From: Candidatus Magasanikiibacteriota bacterium
GTDB lineage: Bacteria > Patescibacteriota > Patescibacteriia > Magasanikbacterales > UBA922
Direction of reading: 5' to 3'
Length of the DNA: 19,858 nucleotides
Assembly (NCBI GenBank): GCA_012800155.1
Contig: JAAZJX010000015.1
Location: forward strand, 1 to 19,858
In this document: positions 7,944 through 14,507 of the stretch, one piece after another
Layout of the letters: each line of letters opens with the position of its first letter
How positions within the stretch are numbered: the first letter of the stretch is position 1
Position numbers and translations under genes: made by a program
The notes under the pieces: model-generated
Seen by the model: the letters and a program-made list of their open reading frames with translations, nothing else
The model's database searches: none
Told to the model about the DNA's origin: nothing

Positions 7944-8336
7944 TTATTTAGCACAAGTCTGACAAAGACCTGTAAATATTAGTGAATGATTTAAATTTTT
8001 GAAATTAGTTTTTTTAATTTTTGGTTTAGTACATTCTATACATTCAGTTTTGTGACATTTTGTACAAATGATATGATGGTGGTGTTCATTATCATTATTT
8101 TTTTCATAAAATTGCTCACCATTTAGACTTATTATTGGGGTAATTATTTTTTCTTTTTGAAATAAATCTAAAGTACGATAAGTAGATACTCTATCTATGG
8201 TTTTTATTTTTTTGTTAATTTCACTGGCACAAAAAATACCATTTTTTTTGTCTAGCCAAATAGCTATTTTTTGGCGTGGGATAGTGATTTTAATTTTGTT
8301 TTCTTTGAGTTTTTCAATTATCCAGTTATTATTCAT
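7944..8336 (-). CDS. zur: Fur-family metal regulator (probable Zur)
   Basis: DNA-binding repressor, 130 residues from the chosen start MNNNWIIEKL. An N-terminal winged helix contains the Fur recognition-helix pattern RVSTYRTLDLFQKE. A metal-sensing segment HHHHIICTKC follows, with a second CxxC, GLCQTC, at the C-terminus, so both structural zinc cysteine pairs are present. A longer frame from 8366 (140 residues) is rejected because its ATG would lie at the -10 box of the promoter, upstream of the predicted RNA start. Assignment to zinc (Zur) and not iron or manganese rests on the downstream znuACB genes. It probably represses its own operon through the palindrome at 8343-8373. Confidence 0.9.
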   Translation of the reverse strand: MNNNWIIEKLKENKIKITIPRQKIAIWLDKKNGIFCASEINKKIKTIDRVSTYRTLDLFQKEKIITPIISLNGEQFYEKNNDNEHHHHIICTKCHKTECIECTKPKIKKTNFKNLNHSLIFTGLCQTCAK

Positions 8337-8342
8337 AAATAA

Positions 8343-8373
8343 AATATAATTGCAATTCAGTTGCAATTATATT
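8343..8373 (-). promoter_or_regulatory. Candidate Zur operator (perfect palindrome)
   Basis: AATATAATTGCAA (8343-8355), spacer TTCAG, TTGCAATTATATT (8361-8373): 13-bp arms without a mismatch. One arm contains the -10 box of the zur promoter and the other covers the predicted RNA start, the classic position for a repressor. That Zur binds here is inferred. Confidence 0.8.
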
Positions 8374-8394
8374 AGATATAAAAATATTTGTCAA
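8366..8394 (-). promoter_or_regulatory. Consensus promoter of the zur-znuACB-lgt operon
   Basis: On the minus strand, TTGACA (8389-8394), exactly 17 bases, TATAAT (8366-8371), a full consensus match. The predicted start near 8359 leaves a leader of about 24 bases before the zur ATG at 8336. The promoter begins 3 bases after the xthA stop codon. Confidence 0.85.
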
Positions 8395-8397
8395 GAG

Positions 8398-9201
8398 TTA
8401 TAAATCAATTTTTAATTTTATTGGACAATGATCTGAACCCATTACTTGATCAAGAATTTCTGCTTTAATTATTTTTTTCTTTAATATTTTACTTACAATA
8501 AAATAATCAATACGCCAGCCAATATTTCTTCTTCTGGCACCGAAGCGATAAGTCCACCAAGTATATTGAATTTTTTTTGGATTTAATTCACGAAAAGTAT
8601 CAATCATATCTTTTTTGAGAAATTTATCAAAACTAGTTCTTTCTTCAATAGTAAAGCCAGCACTTTTTTCATTTTCTTTTGGATTGGCTAGATCAATTTC
8701 TCTATGAGCTACATTGAAATCACCAGTAATAATAACTGGTTTTTTCTTTTCTAGTTTTTTTACATAAGCAAAAATTTTGTTATTAAATTTAATTTTGAAA
8801 TCTAATCTAGAAAGATCATGACGCGTGTTGGGAAAATAAGCATTAATTAAAAAGAATTTTTCAAATTCTATTGTTTGAATTCGTCCTTCAGGATCTTTGT
8901 TTAAAGCAGATTGATCAGGAGTGGAAAATTTACCAAAGCCATTCCAATGATTTATTATTGTTAGATTACTTTTTTCTCGTATTAAAATTGCGGTACCAGA
9001 ATAACCAGGGCGTTCAGCGCTATGCCAAATTTCAGTATAATTAGGAAAATTAAGTTTAGCATCAAAACGATCTTTTTCAGCTATTTTTATTTCTTGTAAA
9101 GCTATAATGTCTGGTTGATATTTTTTTAAAAATTCTAAAAAACCCTTTTTAAGAACGGCACGGATTCCATTAATATTCCAAGATATGAGAGTAAGAGGCA
9201 T
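8398..9201 (-). CDS. xthA: Exodeoxyribonuclease III / AP endonuclease
   Basis: DNA repair nuclease of the exonuclease III family that cuts 5' to abasic sites and removes 3' blocking groups. From the chosen start MPLTLISWNINGIRA it has 267 residues, nearly identical in length to E. coli Xth. Motifs: N9-I-N-G-I-R, catalytic Mg-binding E37 in ALQEIK, GYSGTAILIRE, GDFNVAHREIDL, the tract WWTYRFGARRRNIGWRIDY typical of the ExoIII branch, and the terminal GSDHCP with the catalytic histidine. A frame from 9237 adds 12 hydrophobic residues unlike the family and is rejected. It is co-directional with zur and ends 3 bases before the zur promoter. Confidence 0.95.
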   Translation of the reverse strand: MPLTLISWNINGIRAVLKKGFLEFLKKYQPDIIALQEIKIAEKDRFDAKLNFPNYTEIWHSAERPGYSGTAILIREKSNLTIINHWNGFGKFSTPDQSALNKDPEGRIQTIEFEKFFLINAYFPNTRHDLSRLDFKIKFNNKIFAYVKKLEKKKPVIITGDFNVAHREIDLANPKENEKSAGFTIEERTSFDKFLKKDMIDTFRELNPKKIQYTWWTYRFGARRRNIGWRIDYFIVSKILKKKIIKAEILDQVMGSDHCPIKLKIDL

Positions 9202-9296
9202 ATAGATAATAATAAAAGAAAAAAGATAAAAAGACAAGAGTTGGGAATATTTTTTTAATTATAAATTGGTGAGATATTTATCCACATTTAACTCTA

Positions 9297-9326
9297 TTGA
9301 AAATATAATATAGTATATGATATATT
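9297..9326 (+). promoter_or_regulatory. Possible promoter of the acidic-protein gene
   Basis: TTGAAA (9297-9302), 18 bases, TATATT (9321-9326), ahead of the ATG at 9358. On the other strand a TATAAT at 9258-9263 with a poor -35 could serve xthA. Both are tentative because the region is very AT-rich. Confidence 0.4.
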
Positions 9327-9357
9327 CTGTCTGAATTAAATTTTAAATTTTTTTATT

Positions 9358-9720
9358 ATGTCACCTGAAGAACGTTATGATGAAGTCAAAGAAGCTATTT
9401 TGACTCATATACAAAATATGTTTGTTGAATTAGAACAAGAAATGGCTATGAGTCATCAAGAAAAATATGCTTTATTAGAAGATTCTTTTGAAGGAGCAGC
9501 AGATGAAGATGAACTTCGAGTAGCTTTTGAACGTTGGTATGCTGATAATGCTGAAGATTTGAAATTAGATTATGATGTAGATGAATTGTGGGAAAGCGCT
9601 TTAAATGGAGAATGGAATTATGATAATTATAGTCGTGAAGCAAATGACGATGAAGAAGATTTAGAAGAAGCAGATACAGTTTTTTCTGATTCCAAAGATG
9701 ATTCTGATGAGGATTATTAA
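9358..9720 (+). CDS. Unrecognised highly acidic small protein
   Basis: I do not recognise this 120-residue protein. By my count about 42 residues are Asp or Glu and only about 8 are Lys or Arg. There is no signal peptide or membrane segment, so it is probably cytoplasmic. The first half (about 1-65) looks helical, with aromatic and hydrophobic residues at regular spacing (EAILTHIQNMFVELEQEM...LRVAFERWYADNAEDL). A middle part is rich in Trp/Tyr (DELWESALNGEWNYDNY). The last 25 residues are a disordered Asp/Glu/Ser tail. It has its own terminator and possibly its own promoter, so it is a single-gene unit. Codon choice matches the neighbours and the frame is clean, which supports a real gene. 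A nucleic-acid mimic or basic-protein chaperone is possible but speculative. Confidence 0.75.
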   Translation: MSPEERYDEVKEAILTHIQNMFVELEQEMAMSHQEKYALLEDSFEGAADEDELRVAFERWYADNAEDLKLDYDVDELWESALNGEWNYDNYSREANDDEEDLEEADTVFSDSKDDSDEDY

Positions 9721-9735
9721 TTTTATTTTTATTTA

Positions 9736-9766
9736 AATACGCTCTAGTTGAGGGCGTATTTTTTTT
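9736..9766 (+). terminator. Intrinsic terminator after the acidic-protein gene
   Basis: AATACGCTC pairs with GAGGGCGTATT (one bulged G), followed by a T-run on the plus strand, 15 bases after the stop codon. Confidence 0.85.
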
Positions 9767-9861
9767 ATGGTATAGTTTAAGTACTTATAAAATATTTTAA
9801 AAATAATTTAAAGACATGTTTAAATAATAAATAATATAATTTAAATTTTAAAAAATAATTT

Positions 9862-10839
9862 ATGATTTCTTATAAAAAACTTGGTTTTGTAAATACAAAA
9901 CAAATGTTCAAAAAAGCAATGTCTGGTGGTTATGCTATTCCAGCTTACAATTTTAATAATATGGAACAGCTCCAAGCAATTGTTATGGCATGTTTAGAAA
10001 CTCAGTCACCAGTAATACTTCAAGTTTCTAAAGGTGCGCGAGAATATACTGATCAGACTATGCTTCAATATATGGCGCAAGGCGCAGTAGAAATGATGAA
10101 ACGCGAAGCTAAGATTAAAAAATTAAAACCAATTCCTATTGTTTTACATCTTGATCATGGTACAGATTTTGCTATTTGTAAATCTTGTATAGATAATGGA
10201 TTTTCTAGTGTGATGATAGATGGTTCACATTTAACTTATGACGAAAATATTAAACTAACTAAGAAAGTAGTTCAATATGCTCATAAGCATGGAGTAACAG
10301 TAGAGGGTGAATTAGGAGTTTTAGCTGGTGTAGAGGATGATATTAAAGCTGAAAATCATAGTTATACTAAGCCAGAAGAAGTAAAAGATTTTGTTAAAAA
10401 AACAGGAGTAGATTCATTAGCAATTTCTATTGGTACTTCACATGGAGCTTATAAATTTAAACCTGGACAAAAACCAGAGATTAGATTAGACATTTTGAAA
10501 AAAATAGAAAAAATGATTCCAGGTTTTCCGATTGTTCTTCATGGTTCGTCTTCTATTCCACAAGATTATGTAACCATGATAAATAAGTATGGTGGACAAA
10601 TGCCAAATGCTATTGGAATTTCTGAGAAACAATTGCGTCAGGCAGCTCGTTTAGCTGTTTGCAAAATAAATATAGATTCAGATGGCAGAATTGTTATGAC
10701 TGGTATGGTGCGTAAAATTTTGTTTGAAAAACCTAGTGAATTTGATCCTCGAAAATATCTTGGTCCAGCGCGTGAAGCTCTCAAAGAAATGTATAAGAGA
10801 AAAAATAAAGAAGTGTTAGGAAGTAGTGGCAGAGTGTAA
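9862..10839 (+). CDS. fba: Fructose-bisphosphate aldolase, class II
   Basis: Zinc-dependent aldolase that interconverts fructose 1,6-bisphosphate and dihydroxyacetone phosphate plus glyceraldehyde 3-phosphate (glycolysis/gluconeogenesis). Length is 325 residues. Class II landmarks: LHLDHG (95-100; D98 catalytic, H99 zinc ligand), MIDGSHL, VEGELG (147-152, with E150 as the expected metal-linked glutamate), GTSHGAY with zinc ligand H194, LHGSSS with zinc ligand H227, and the phosphate-binding KINIDSD (269-274). No Shine-Dalgarno sequence precedes the ATG. It is a single-gene unit between two terminators. A tagatose-bisphosphate aldolase has the same fold and cannot be fully excluded, but the aldolase of central metabolism is more likely. 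Confidence 0.92.
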   Translation: MISYKKLGFVNTKQMFKKAMSGGYAIPAYNFNNMEQLQAIVMACLETQSPVILQVSKGAREYTDQTMLQYMAQGAVEMMKREAKIKKLKPIPIVLHLDHGTDFAICKSCIDNGFSSVMIDGSHLTYDENIKLTKKVVQYAHKHGVTVEGELGVLAGVEDDIKAENHSYTKPEEVKDFVKKTGVDSLAISIGTSHGAYKFKPGQKPEIRLDILKKIEKMIPGFPIVLHGSSSIPQDYVTMINKYGGQMPNAIGISEKQLRQAARLAVCKINIDSDGRIVMTGMVRKILFEKPSEFDPRKYLGPAREALKEMYKRKNKEVLGSSGRV

Positions 10840-10856
10840 AAAATATAAATTATTTA

Positions 10857-10889
10857 AAATAACTGTTAATATTTTACAGTTATTTTTTT
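10857..10889 (+). terminator. Intrinsic terminator after fba
   Basis: AATAACTGT (10858-10866) pairs perfectly with ACAGTTATT (10876-10884), and a T-run continues to 10889. It lies about 20 bases after the stop codon. Confidence 0.8.
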
Positions 10890-10908
10890 ATTGATTAGTG
10901 ATAGAAGC

Positions 10909-10937
10909 TTGACTTTTGCTCTGTTTTTTGTTAAGTT
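10909..10937 (+). promoter_or_regulatory. Likely promoter of the phosphotransferase gene
   Basis: TTGACT (10909-10914), 17 bases, TAAGTT (10932-10937). The predicted start near 10944 leaves a leader of about 24 bases that includes the Shine-Dalgarno sequence. A TATAAT at 10948-10953 also exists, but a start from it would lose the ribosome binding site. Confidence 0.5.
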
Positions 10938-10954
10938 GATATTAGTCTATAATT

Positions 10955-10960
10955 GGAGGG
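10955..10960 (+). promoter_or_regulatory. Ribosome binding site that decides the start
   Basis: GGAGGG seven bases before the ATG at 10968. This is the only strong Shine-Dalgarno sequence ahead of any gene in the window. It fixes the start at 10968 and rules out the in-frame TTG at 10953, which overlaps it. Confidence 0.8.
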
Positions 10961-10967
10961 AAAAGAA

Positions 10968-11999
10968 ATGTGGTATGCTCATCTTAGATCTGTTTTAGGC
11001 ACTGAAGCAGACCGATATGAAATTGTATCGGTTGCTGAATCTGGGGCTTCTGGTCCTAGAGTAGTAATTTTAAGAGACATTAGTTCTGGAAAAATGTATG
11101 CTCTAAAGTATGGAGAAACTAGAGTACCAATTTTTCAACAGGTAAGAAATTGTCAAACAATGGTTTCTCTTTTTGGAGAGAGATACATACCTGAGATTTT
11201 TATTTCGGGTGAAAAAGTCATGCTTATGGAAGCGATCTCAGGACAGACATTTCATGAAGCAGTAATAAAATCTTTATATGACCTACCTTCTTTGGTAGAA
11301 GCGTATAAAAAGATTTTGGAAAAATTTGGTGAGGTTTGGAAAAAAACAGCTGAACCATTTTCCAGTACTGTATCTCTGGCTAGACAGCCAATTCCTAGAG
11401 CAGAGAGAGTTCGAGAAGCAGTTTTTAGAAGAGTATTTGATGGCCAAAATTTAAGAGAAATAGCTGGTAATAAAGTAGTTATTAACGAAGTAGAAACTGG
11501 ATATTCATTAGATTTTTTATTAGAACTAATGACTGACAGATATTCTTCTCCGAATTATACTACTTTATGTCATGGCGATCCTAATATGGATAATATCATT
11601 ATCGATTCTGATATGGATTGGTGGCTGATAGATTTTGAATGGGTTGGTCGACATGATTGGAGAATTCCAGCTTCGCATTTTGTGGGTTGGTGGCTATCTA
11701 ATGCTAGTTTCTTAAAAGAAGCTTCCCGAATAAAGGTTGGCAATGACACAATTTGTATAAAATACCAAATTGGTCAATCTGAATTAGTTTCAGCACTGCT
11801 GGCTGAGGCTTGGAAATTTATGGAAAATATGGGAAATTTTTTTAAAGAAAAGCAATTTGAACAGCAGATTAAATTACAGTTAGCTATCTTGCTTCTTGGA
11901 GATTTGCGTTTTTTGGAAGCACGGAATCGCAGTCAATATGCTATTCCTCTTTTGGGGGAAGGTTTAAGACTTTTGACTGAGATAGTAAGTTTAAGTTAG
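10968..11999 (+). CDS. APH-family phosphotransferase (small-molecule kinase)
   Basis: A 343-residue protein of the aminoglycoside phosphotransferase/choline kinase-like fold. The N-lobe has a nucleotide-binding beta segment with the likely ATP lysine K47 in MYALKYG and LMEAISG as the hinge. The C-lobe carries the Brenner motif HGDPNMDN (H202, catalytic D204, N209) and the metal-binding aspartate D222 in LIDFEW. All catalytic residues are present, so it should be active. The substrate is unknown: members phosphorylate antibiotics, choline, homoserine, sugars or other small hydroxyl compounds, and resistance should not be assumed. It differs from its neighbours by its strong ribosome binding site, a GC-rich terminator and visibly higher GC, which suggests acquisition by transfer. 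It is a single-gene unit. Confidence 0.85.
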   Translation: MWYAHLRSVLGTEADRYEIVSVAESGASGPRVVILRDISSGKMYALKYGETRVPIFQQVRNCQTMVSLFGERYIPEIFISGEKVMLMEAISGQTFHEAVIKSLYDLPSLVEAYKKILEKFGEVWKKTAEPFSSTVSLARQPIPRAERVREAVFRRVFDGQNLREIAGNKVVINEVETGYSLDFLLELMTDRYSSPNYTTLCHGDPNMDNIIIDSDMDWWLIDFEWVGRHDWRIPASHFVGWWLSNASFLKEASRIKVGNDTICIKYQIGQSELVSALLAEAWKFMENMGNFFKEKQFEQQIKLQLAILLLGDLRFLEARNRSQYAIPLLGEGLRLLTEIVSLS

Positions 12000-12015
12000 G
12001 CTCTTTGCAAGGAGG

Positions 12016-12050
12016 AGACCGGCTCATTTTGAGCCGGTCTTTCGTTTTTT
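12016..12050 (+). terminator. Strong GC-rich intrinsic terminator
   Basis: AGACCGGCTC and GAGCCGGTCT form a perfect 10-bp stem with loop ATTTT, followed by TTCGTTTTTT. It is the most GC-rich terminator in the window and ends the phosphotransferase unit. Confidence 0.92.
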
Positions 12051-12091
12051 AAAAGTTTATGTTAATATAAAATTGTTTTTTAAGTTAAAAT

Positions 12092-13009
12092 ATGAAAAAA
12101 GATTTAATGTTAAATTTAGCTAGACAAATATCTAATGTTGTAGTTAAAGAAATAAAAAAGAGCAAGCATTTAGGTGATTATGTGGGAAGTGTTGGAGTTG
12201 GAGGAGATGAAACAAAAAATGGAGATCAGCTTGTAGAAAATATTTTAAAGAAAAAATTACCATTATTTTTAAAAAAATTTGGAATTAAAAATTGTTGGTT
12301 TGTTTCAGAAGAAACTGGACAAATGATTATTGGTGAGGTTAATTCTAAAGTTGAAGGAATTTTTATTATTATTGATCCAATAGATGGATCTAATAATATG
12401 CGACCACATTTTACTCCTAAACCTTTTTTAGGTTTTTCTATTGCTATTGGCAATTTAAAAAATATTTTTTATAAAATGTCATTAGATGCTGTAGAAGTAG
12501 GATTGATAAAAGATATTTTTCATGATTTGGAATATACTGCAATTAGAAATTCAGGATCATTTTTAAATAATCTTAAATTAAATAGTTCTCAATTAAATAA
12601 TTTGGAAACAGCAATTTTAGGTACCAGTTTAGATAGGGGTGGTCAAAAGTTAAAAGATATTTTTAAAAGAGGAATTTATAAATTATTATTAGCTACTCAT
12701 TGTCAGAGAAGAATTGGTTCTACTACTTTGGATTTGTGCCAGGTGGCTACTGGTGATTATGATATATATGTTAGCATGAGTGGTGGAGTAAAAGTTCATG
12801 ATATTGCTGCTGCAAAATTGATTATAGAGGAAGCAGGGGGAATAGTAGAACTATATAATAATAAAAATATAAATGTAGGAAAAAATAAAATTTTGAATAA
12901 ATTATTTATAGCTGGTAATGAAGGTATAAATAATTTGACTTTTAGAATTGTAACTGCTGGTAATAAAAAATTGCTTAAATTAACAAAAAAAATATTAAAT
13001 TTAAATTAA
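12092..13009 (+). CDS. Inositol-monophosphatase / fructose-1,6-bisphosphatase family phosphatase
   Basis: Mg-dependent, Li-sensitive-type phosphatase, 305 residues. Motif 1, DPIDGSNN (D95, D98), is intact. The upstream metal glutamate lies in VSEETG (E73/E74). GGDETKNGD near 37-45 matches the early D-x-T-K segment of the family. The C-terminal motif reads VHDIAAAKLIIEEAGG, with His where most members have Trp before catalytic D237. Substrates in the family include inositol phosphate, fructose 1,6-bisphosphate and other sugar or nucleotide phosphates. Two genes from fba, a role as fructose bisphosphatase in gluconeogenesis is plausible but inferred. The insert MRPHFTPKP after motif 1 replaces the usual short loop. 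The start ATG has no Shine-Dalgarno sequence. Confidence 0.85.
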   Translation: MKKDLMLNLARQISNVVVKEIKKSKHLGDYVGSVGVGGDETKNGDQLVENILKKKLPLFLKKFGIKNCWFVSEETGQMIIGEVNSKVEGIFIIIDPIDGSNNMRPHFTPKPFLGFSIAIGNLKNIFYKMSLDAVEVGLIKDIFHDLEYTAIRNSGSFLNNLKLNSSQLNNLETAILGTSLDRGGQKLKDIFKRGIYKLLLATHCQRRIGSTTLDLCQVATGDYDIYVSMSGGVKVHDIAAAKLIIEEAGGIVELYNNKNINVGKNKILNKLFIAGNEGINNLTFRIVTAGNKKLLKLTKKILNLN

Positions 13010-13019
13010 TTTTAAATTT

Positions 13020-13047
13020 AAAAACACCTCCAAAGTAGGTGTTTTTT
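13020..13047 (+). terminator. Intrinsic terminator after the phosphatase gene
   Basis: AAAACACCT pairs with AGGTGTTTT around CCAAAGT, followed by a T-run, 11 bases after the stop. Confidence 0.85.
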
Positions 13048-13084
13048 ATTTTTTTAGAAAATATCTTGTGGATAAGGTGTCGAT

Positions 13085-13119
13085 AAAAAGTTGACACTTT
13101 TTTATAGCTATATTATATT
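13085..13119 (+). promoter_or_regulatory. Promoter of the trmB-like/oxidoreductase/glmS operon, with palindrome
   Basis: TTGACA (13091-13096), exactly 17 bases, TATATT (13114-13119), giving a start near 13126 and a leader of only about 9 bases. The -35 box lies inside a palindrome, AAAAAGT (13085-13091), TGAC, ACTTTTT (13096-13102). An overlapping wider pair, GTGTC (13077-13081) and GACAC (13093-13097), is also present. Either could be the binding site of the TrmB-like protein encoded first in the operon. Confidence 0.7.
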
Positions 13120-13134
13120 AAAATAAGCCAAAAT

Positions 13135-13869
13135 ATGAATATAGATATATTAAAAAAATTAGGATTTTCTGACAAATCTGCGCAAATTTATCTTGCTTTA
13201 CTAAATTTAGGCCCGTCTTCTGTTCGTAAATTAGCAGATTTTTGTAATTTAAATCGAGGCACTACTTATGATAATTTAAAATGGCTTCAGGAAAATAATT
13301 TAGTTAGTTTTTATAATAAAGATAGTAAACAAATTTTTGTTGTAGAAAATCCAGATAAATTATATTTTTTAGTTAAAAATCGTGAAGAAGAATTGACAAA
13401 GATAGAAGGAAAATTGCAAAATATGATTCCAGAATTGCAAGCTTTATATAATAGTGGCGGAGAAAGACCAGTAGCTAAATATTATGAAAGACAGGAATTA
13501 AAAAATATTTTGGAAGATATTTTGGAGACTTGTGAAAAAACTGGAGAAATGGAATATCGGATTTATTCAGCTGAAGGAATTAGGAATTATTTATATGAAG
13601 ATTTTCCTACATTTAGTGATGTGCGGGTTGCCAAAAATATTGCTGTGAAAGCGATTGCTATTGGTCAGGGAGGTGAATTGCGTGGTTTAGACGAAAGAAA
13701 ATGGTTGACTGCAGAAAATAATACTCCTACTTATATTATTCTTTATCCAGGTAAGACTGCTTATATTTCTTTAAATGCCAAGAATGAACCAATTGGAGTT
13801 TTAATTGAAAATCAAGGCGTGTTTCAAATACAAAAATTAATTTTTGATAATCTTTGGAATAAAATATAA
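13135..13869 (+). CDS. TrmB-family transcriptional regulator
   Basis: A 244-residue regulator. Residues 1-75 are a winged helix with the TrmB pattern (LKKLGFSDKSAQIYLALLNLGPSSVRKLA, then RGTTYDNLKWLQENNLV). A coiled-coil segment follows at about 82-106, and a C-terminal effector domain ends with GVLIENQGVFQIQKLIFDNLW. TrmB proteins, best known from archaea, respond to sugars or metabolites and act as repressors or activators. It is the first gene behind a strong promoter, with the next gene 2 bases after its stop, so it probably controls the whole operon and itself. The ligand is unknown. The operon content suggests a metabolite of sugar or 2-oxoacid metabolism, which is inference. Confidence 0.85.
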   Translation: MNIDILKKLGFSDKSAQIYLALLNLGPSSVRKLADFCNLNRGTTYDNLKWLQENNLVSFYNKDSKQIFVVENPDKLYFLVKNREEELTKIEGKLQNMIPELQALYNSGGERPVAKYYERQELKNILEDILETCEKTGEMEYRIYSAEGIRNYLYEDFPTFSDVRVAKNIAVKAIAIGQGGELRGLDERKWLTAENNTPTYIILYPGKTAYISLNAKNEPIGVLIENQGVFQIQKLIFDNLWNKI

Positions 13870-13871
13870 AT

Positions 13872-14507
13872 ATGTTTATAATTGATTTTGATGATACTTT
13901 ATTTGATACTCAAGCTTTCAAAGAAGCGCGTTTGCAAGCTATGCTGGGTTTAGGTATTGATGAAAAATTATTTTGGGAAACATATTATGAAGCTCGAAAT
14001 AATGTTGATGGTATATTTACTTATTCTGATGCTTTACATGCTCAAATTTTATCTCAATATGGTTTTGAAGAAAAAGAAATTTTACAATTTTTGCACGAGA
14101 TTACAGCTCGGGCTAAATATTTTTTATTACCTGGTGCAATAGAGTTTTTATCTTTTTTACGCAAATTAGGACAACCAATTATTTTATTGAGTTTAGGAGA
14201 TTCTCATTATCAAGAAATAAAAGTGAAACAAACTGAGATTGCTAAATTTTTTGATAGAATTTTTATGATTGATGAAACTAAAGAAAAAATTTTGCAAGAA
14301 ATTTTTACCAAAGAATCAGAAGAAGAAATTATTTTTATTAACGATAAAGTAGAAGAGACTTTGAATTTAGTTGAAAAATTTCCTAAAATGAAAATTATTT
14401 TAAGACAAAGTCCAAATATTCCTGTAGAAAAATATATTAATTCTAATTTACCATATTTTAAAACTTTAAAAGAAATAGAAAAATATATTTTAAATTATGC
14501 AAAATAA
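13872..14507 (+). CDS. HAD-superfamily hydrolase-like protein
   Basis: A 211-residue protein opening with the haloacid dehalogenase motif I, IDFDDTLFDT (nucleophile D5, acid/base D7). A helical cap region follows (about 15-85). Motif II is probably LLSLGD near 110-115 and the acidic motif IV IFINDKVEE near 155-163. The motif III lysine is less certain, either the KVKQ region or near IILRQS. The substrate is unknown; phosphosugar or nucleotide phosphatase activity is usual for this size. The gene starts 2 bases after the regulator and overlaps the oxidoreductase alpha subunit by 11 bases, so it is translated with them. Confidence 0.8.
   Translation: MFIIDFDDTLFDTQAFKEARLQAMLGLGIDEKLFWETYYEARNNVDGIFTYSDALHAQILSQYGFEEKEILQFLHEITARAKYFLLPGAIEFLSFLRKLGQPIILLSLGDSHYQEIKVKQTEIAKFFDRIFMIDETKEKILQEIFTKESEEEIIFINDKVEETLNLVEKFPKMKIILRQSPNIPVEKYINSNLPYFKTLKEIEKYILNYAK

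Noticed and set aside
9202..9237. Extended N-terminus of xthA as a signal peptide
   Set aside because: Exonuclease III is cytoplasmic, and the family start pattern begins at the internal methionine.
10968..11999. Antibiotic resistance gene
   Set aside because: The fold is shared by many metabolic kinases, and nothing in the sequence points to a particular antibiotic.
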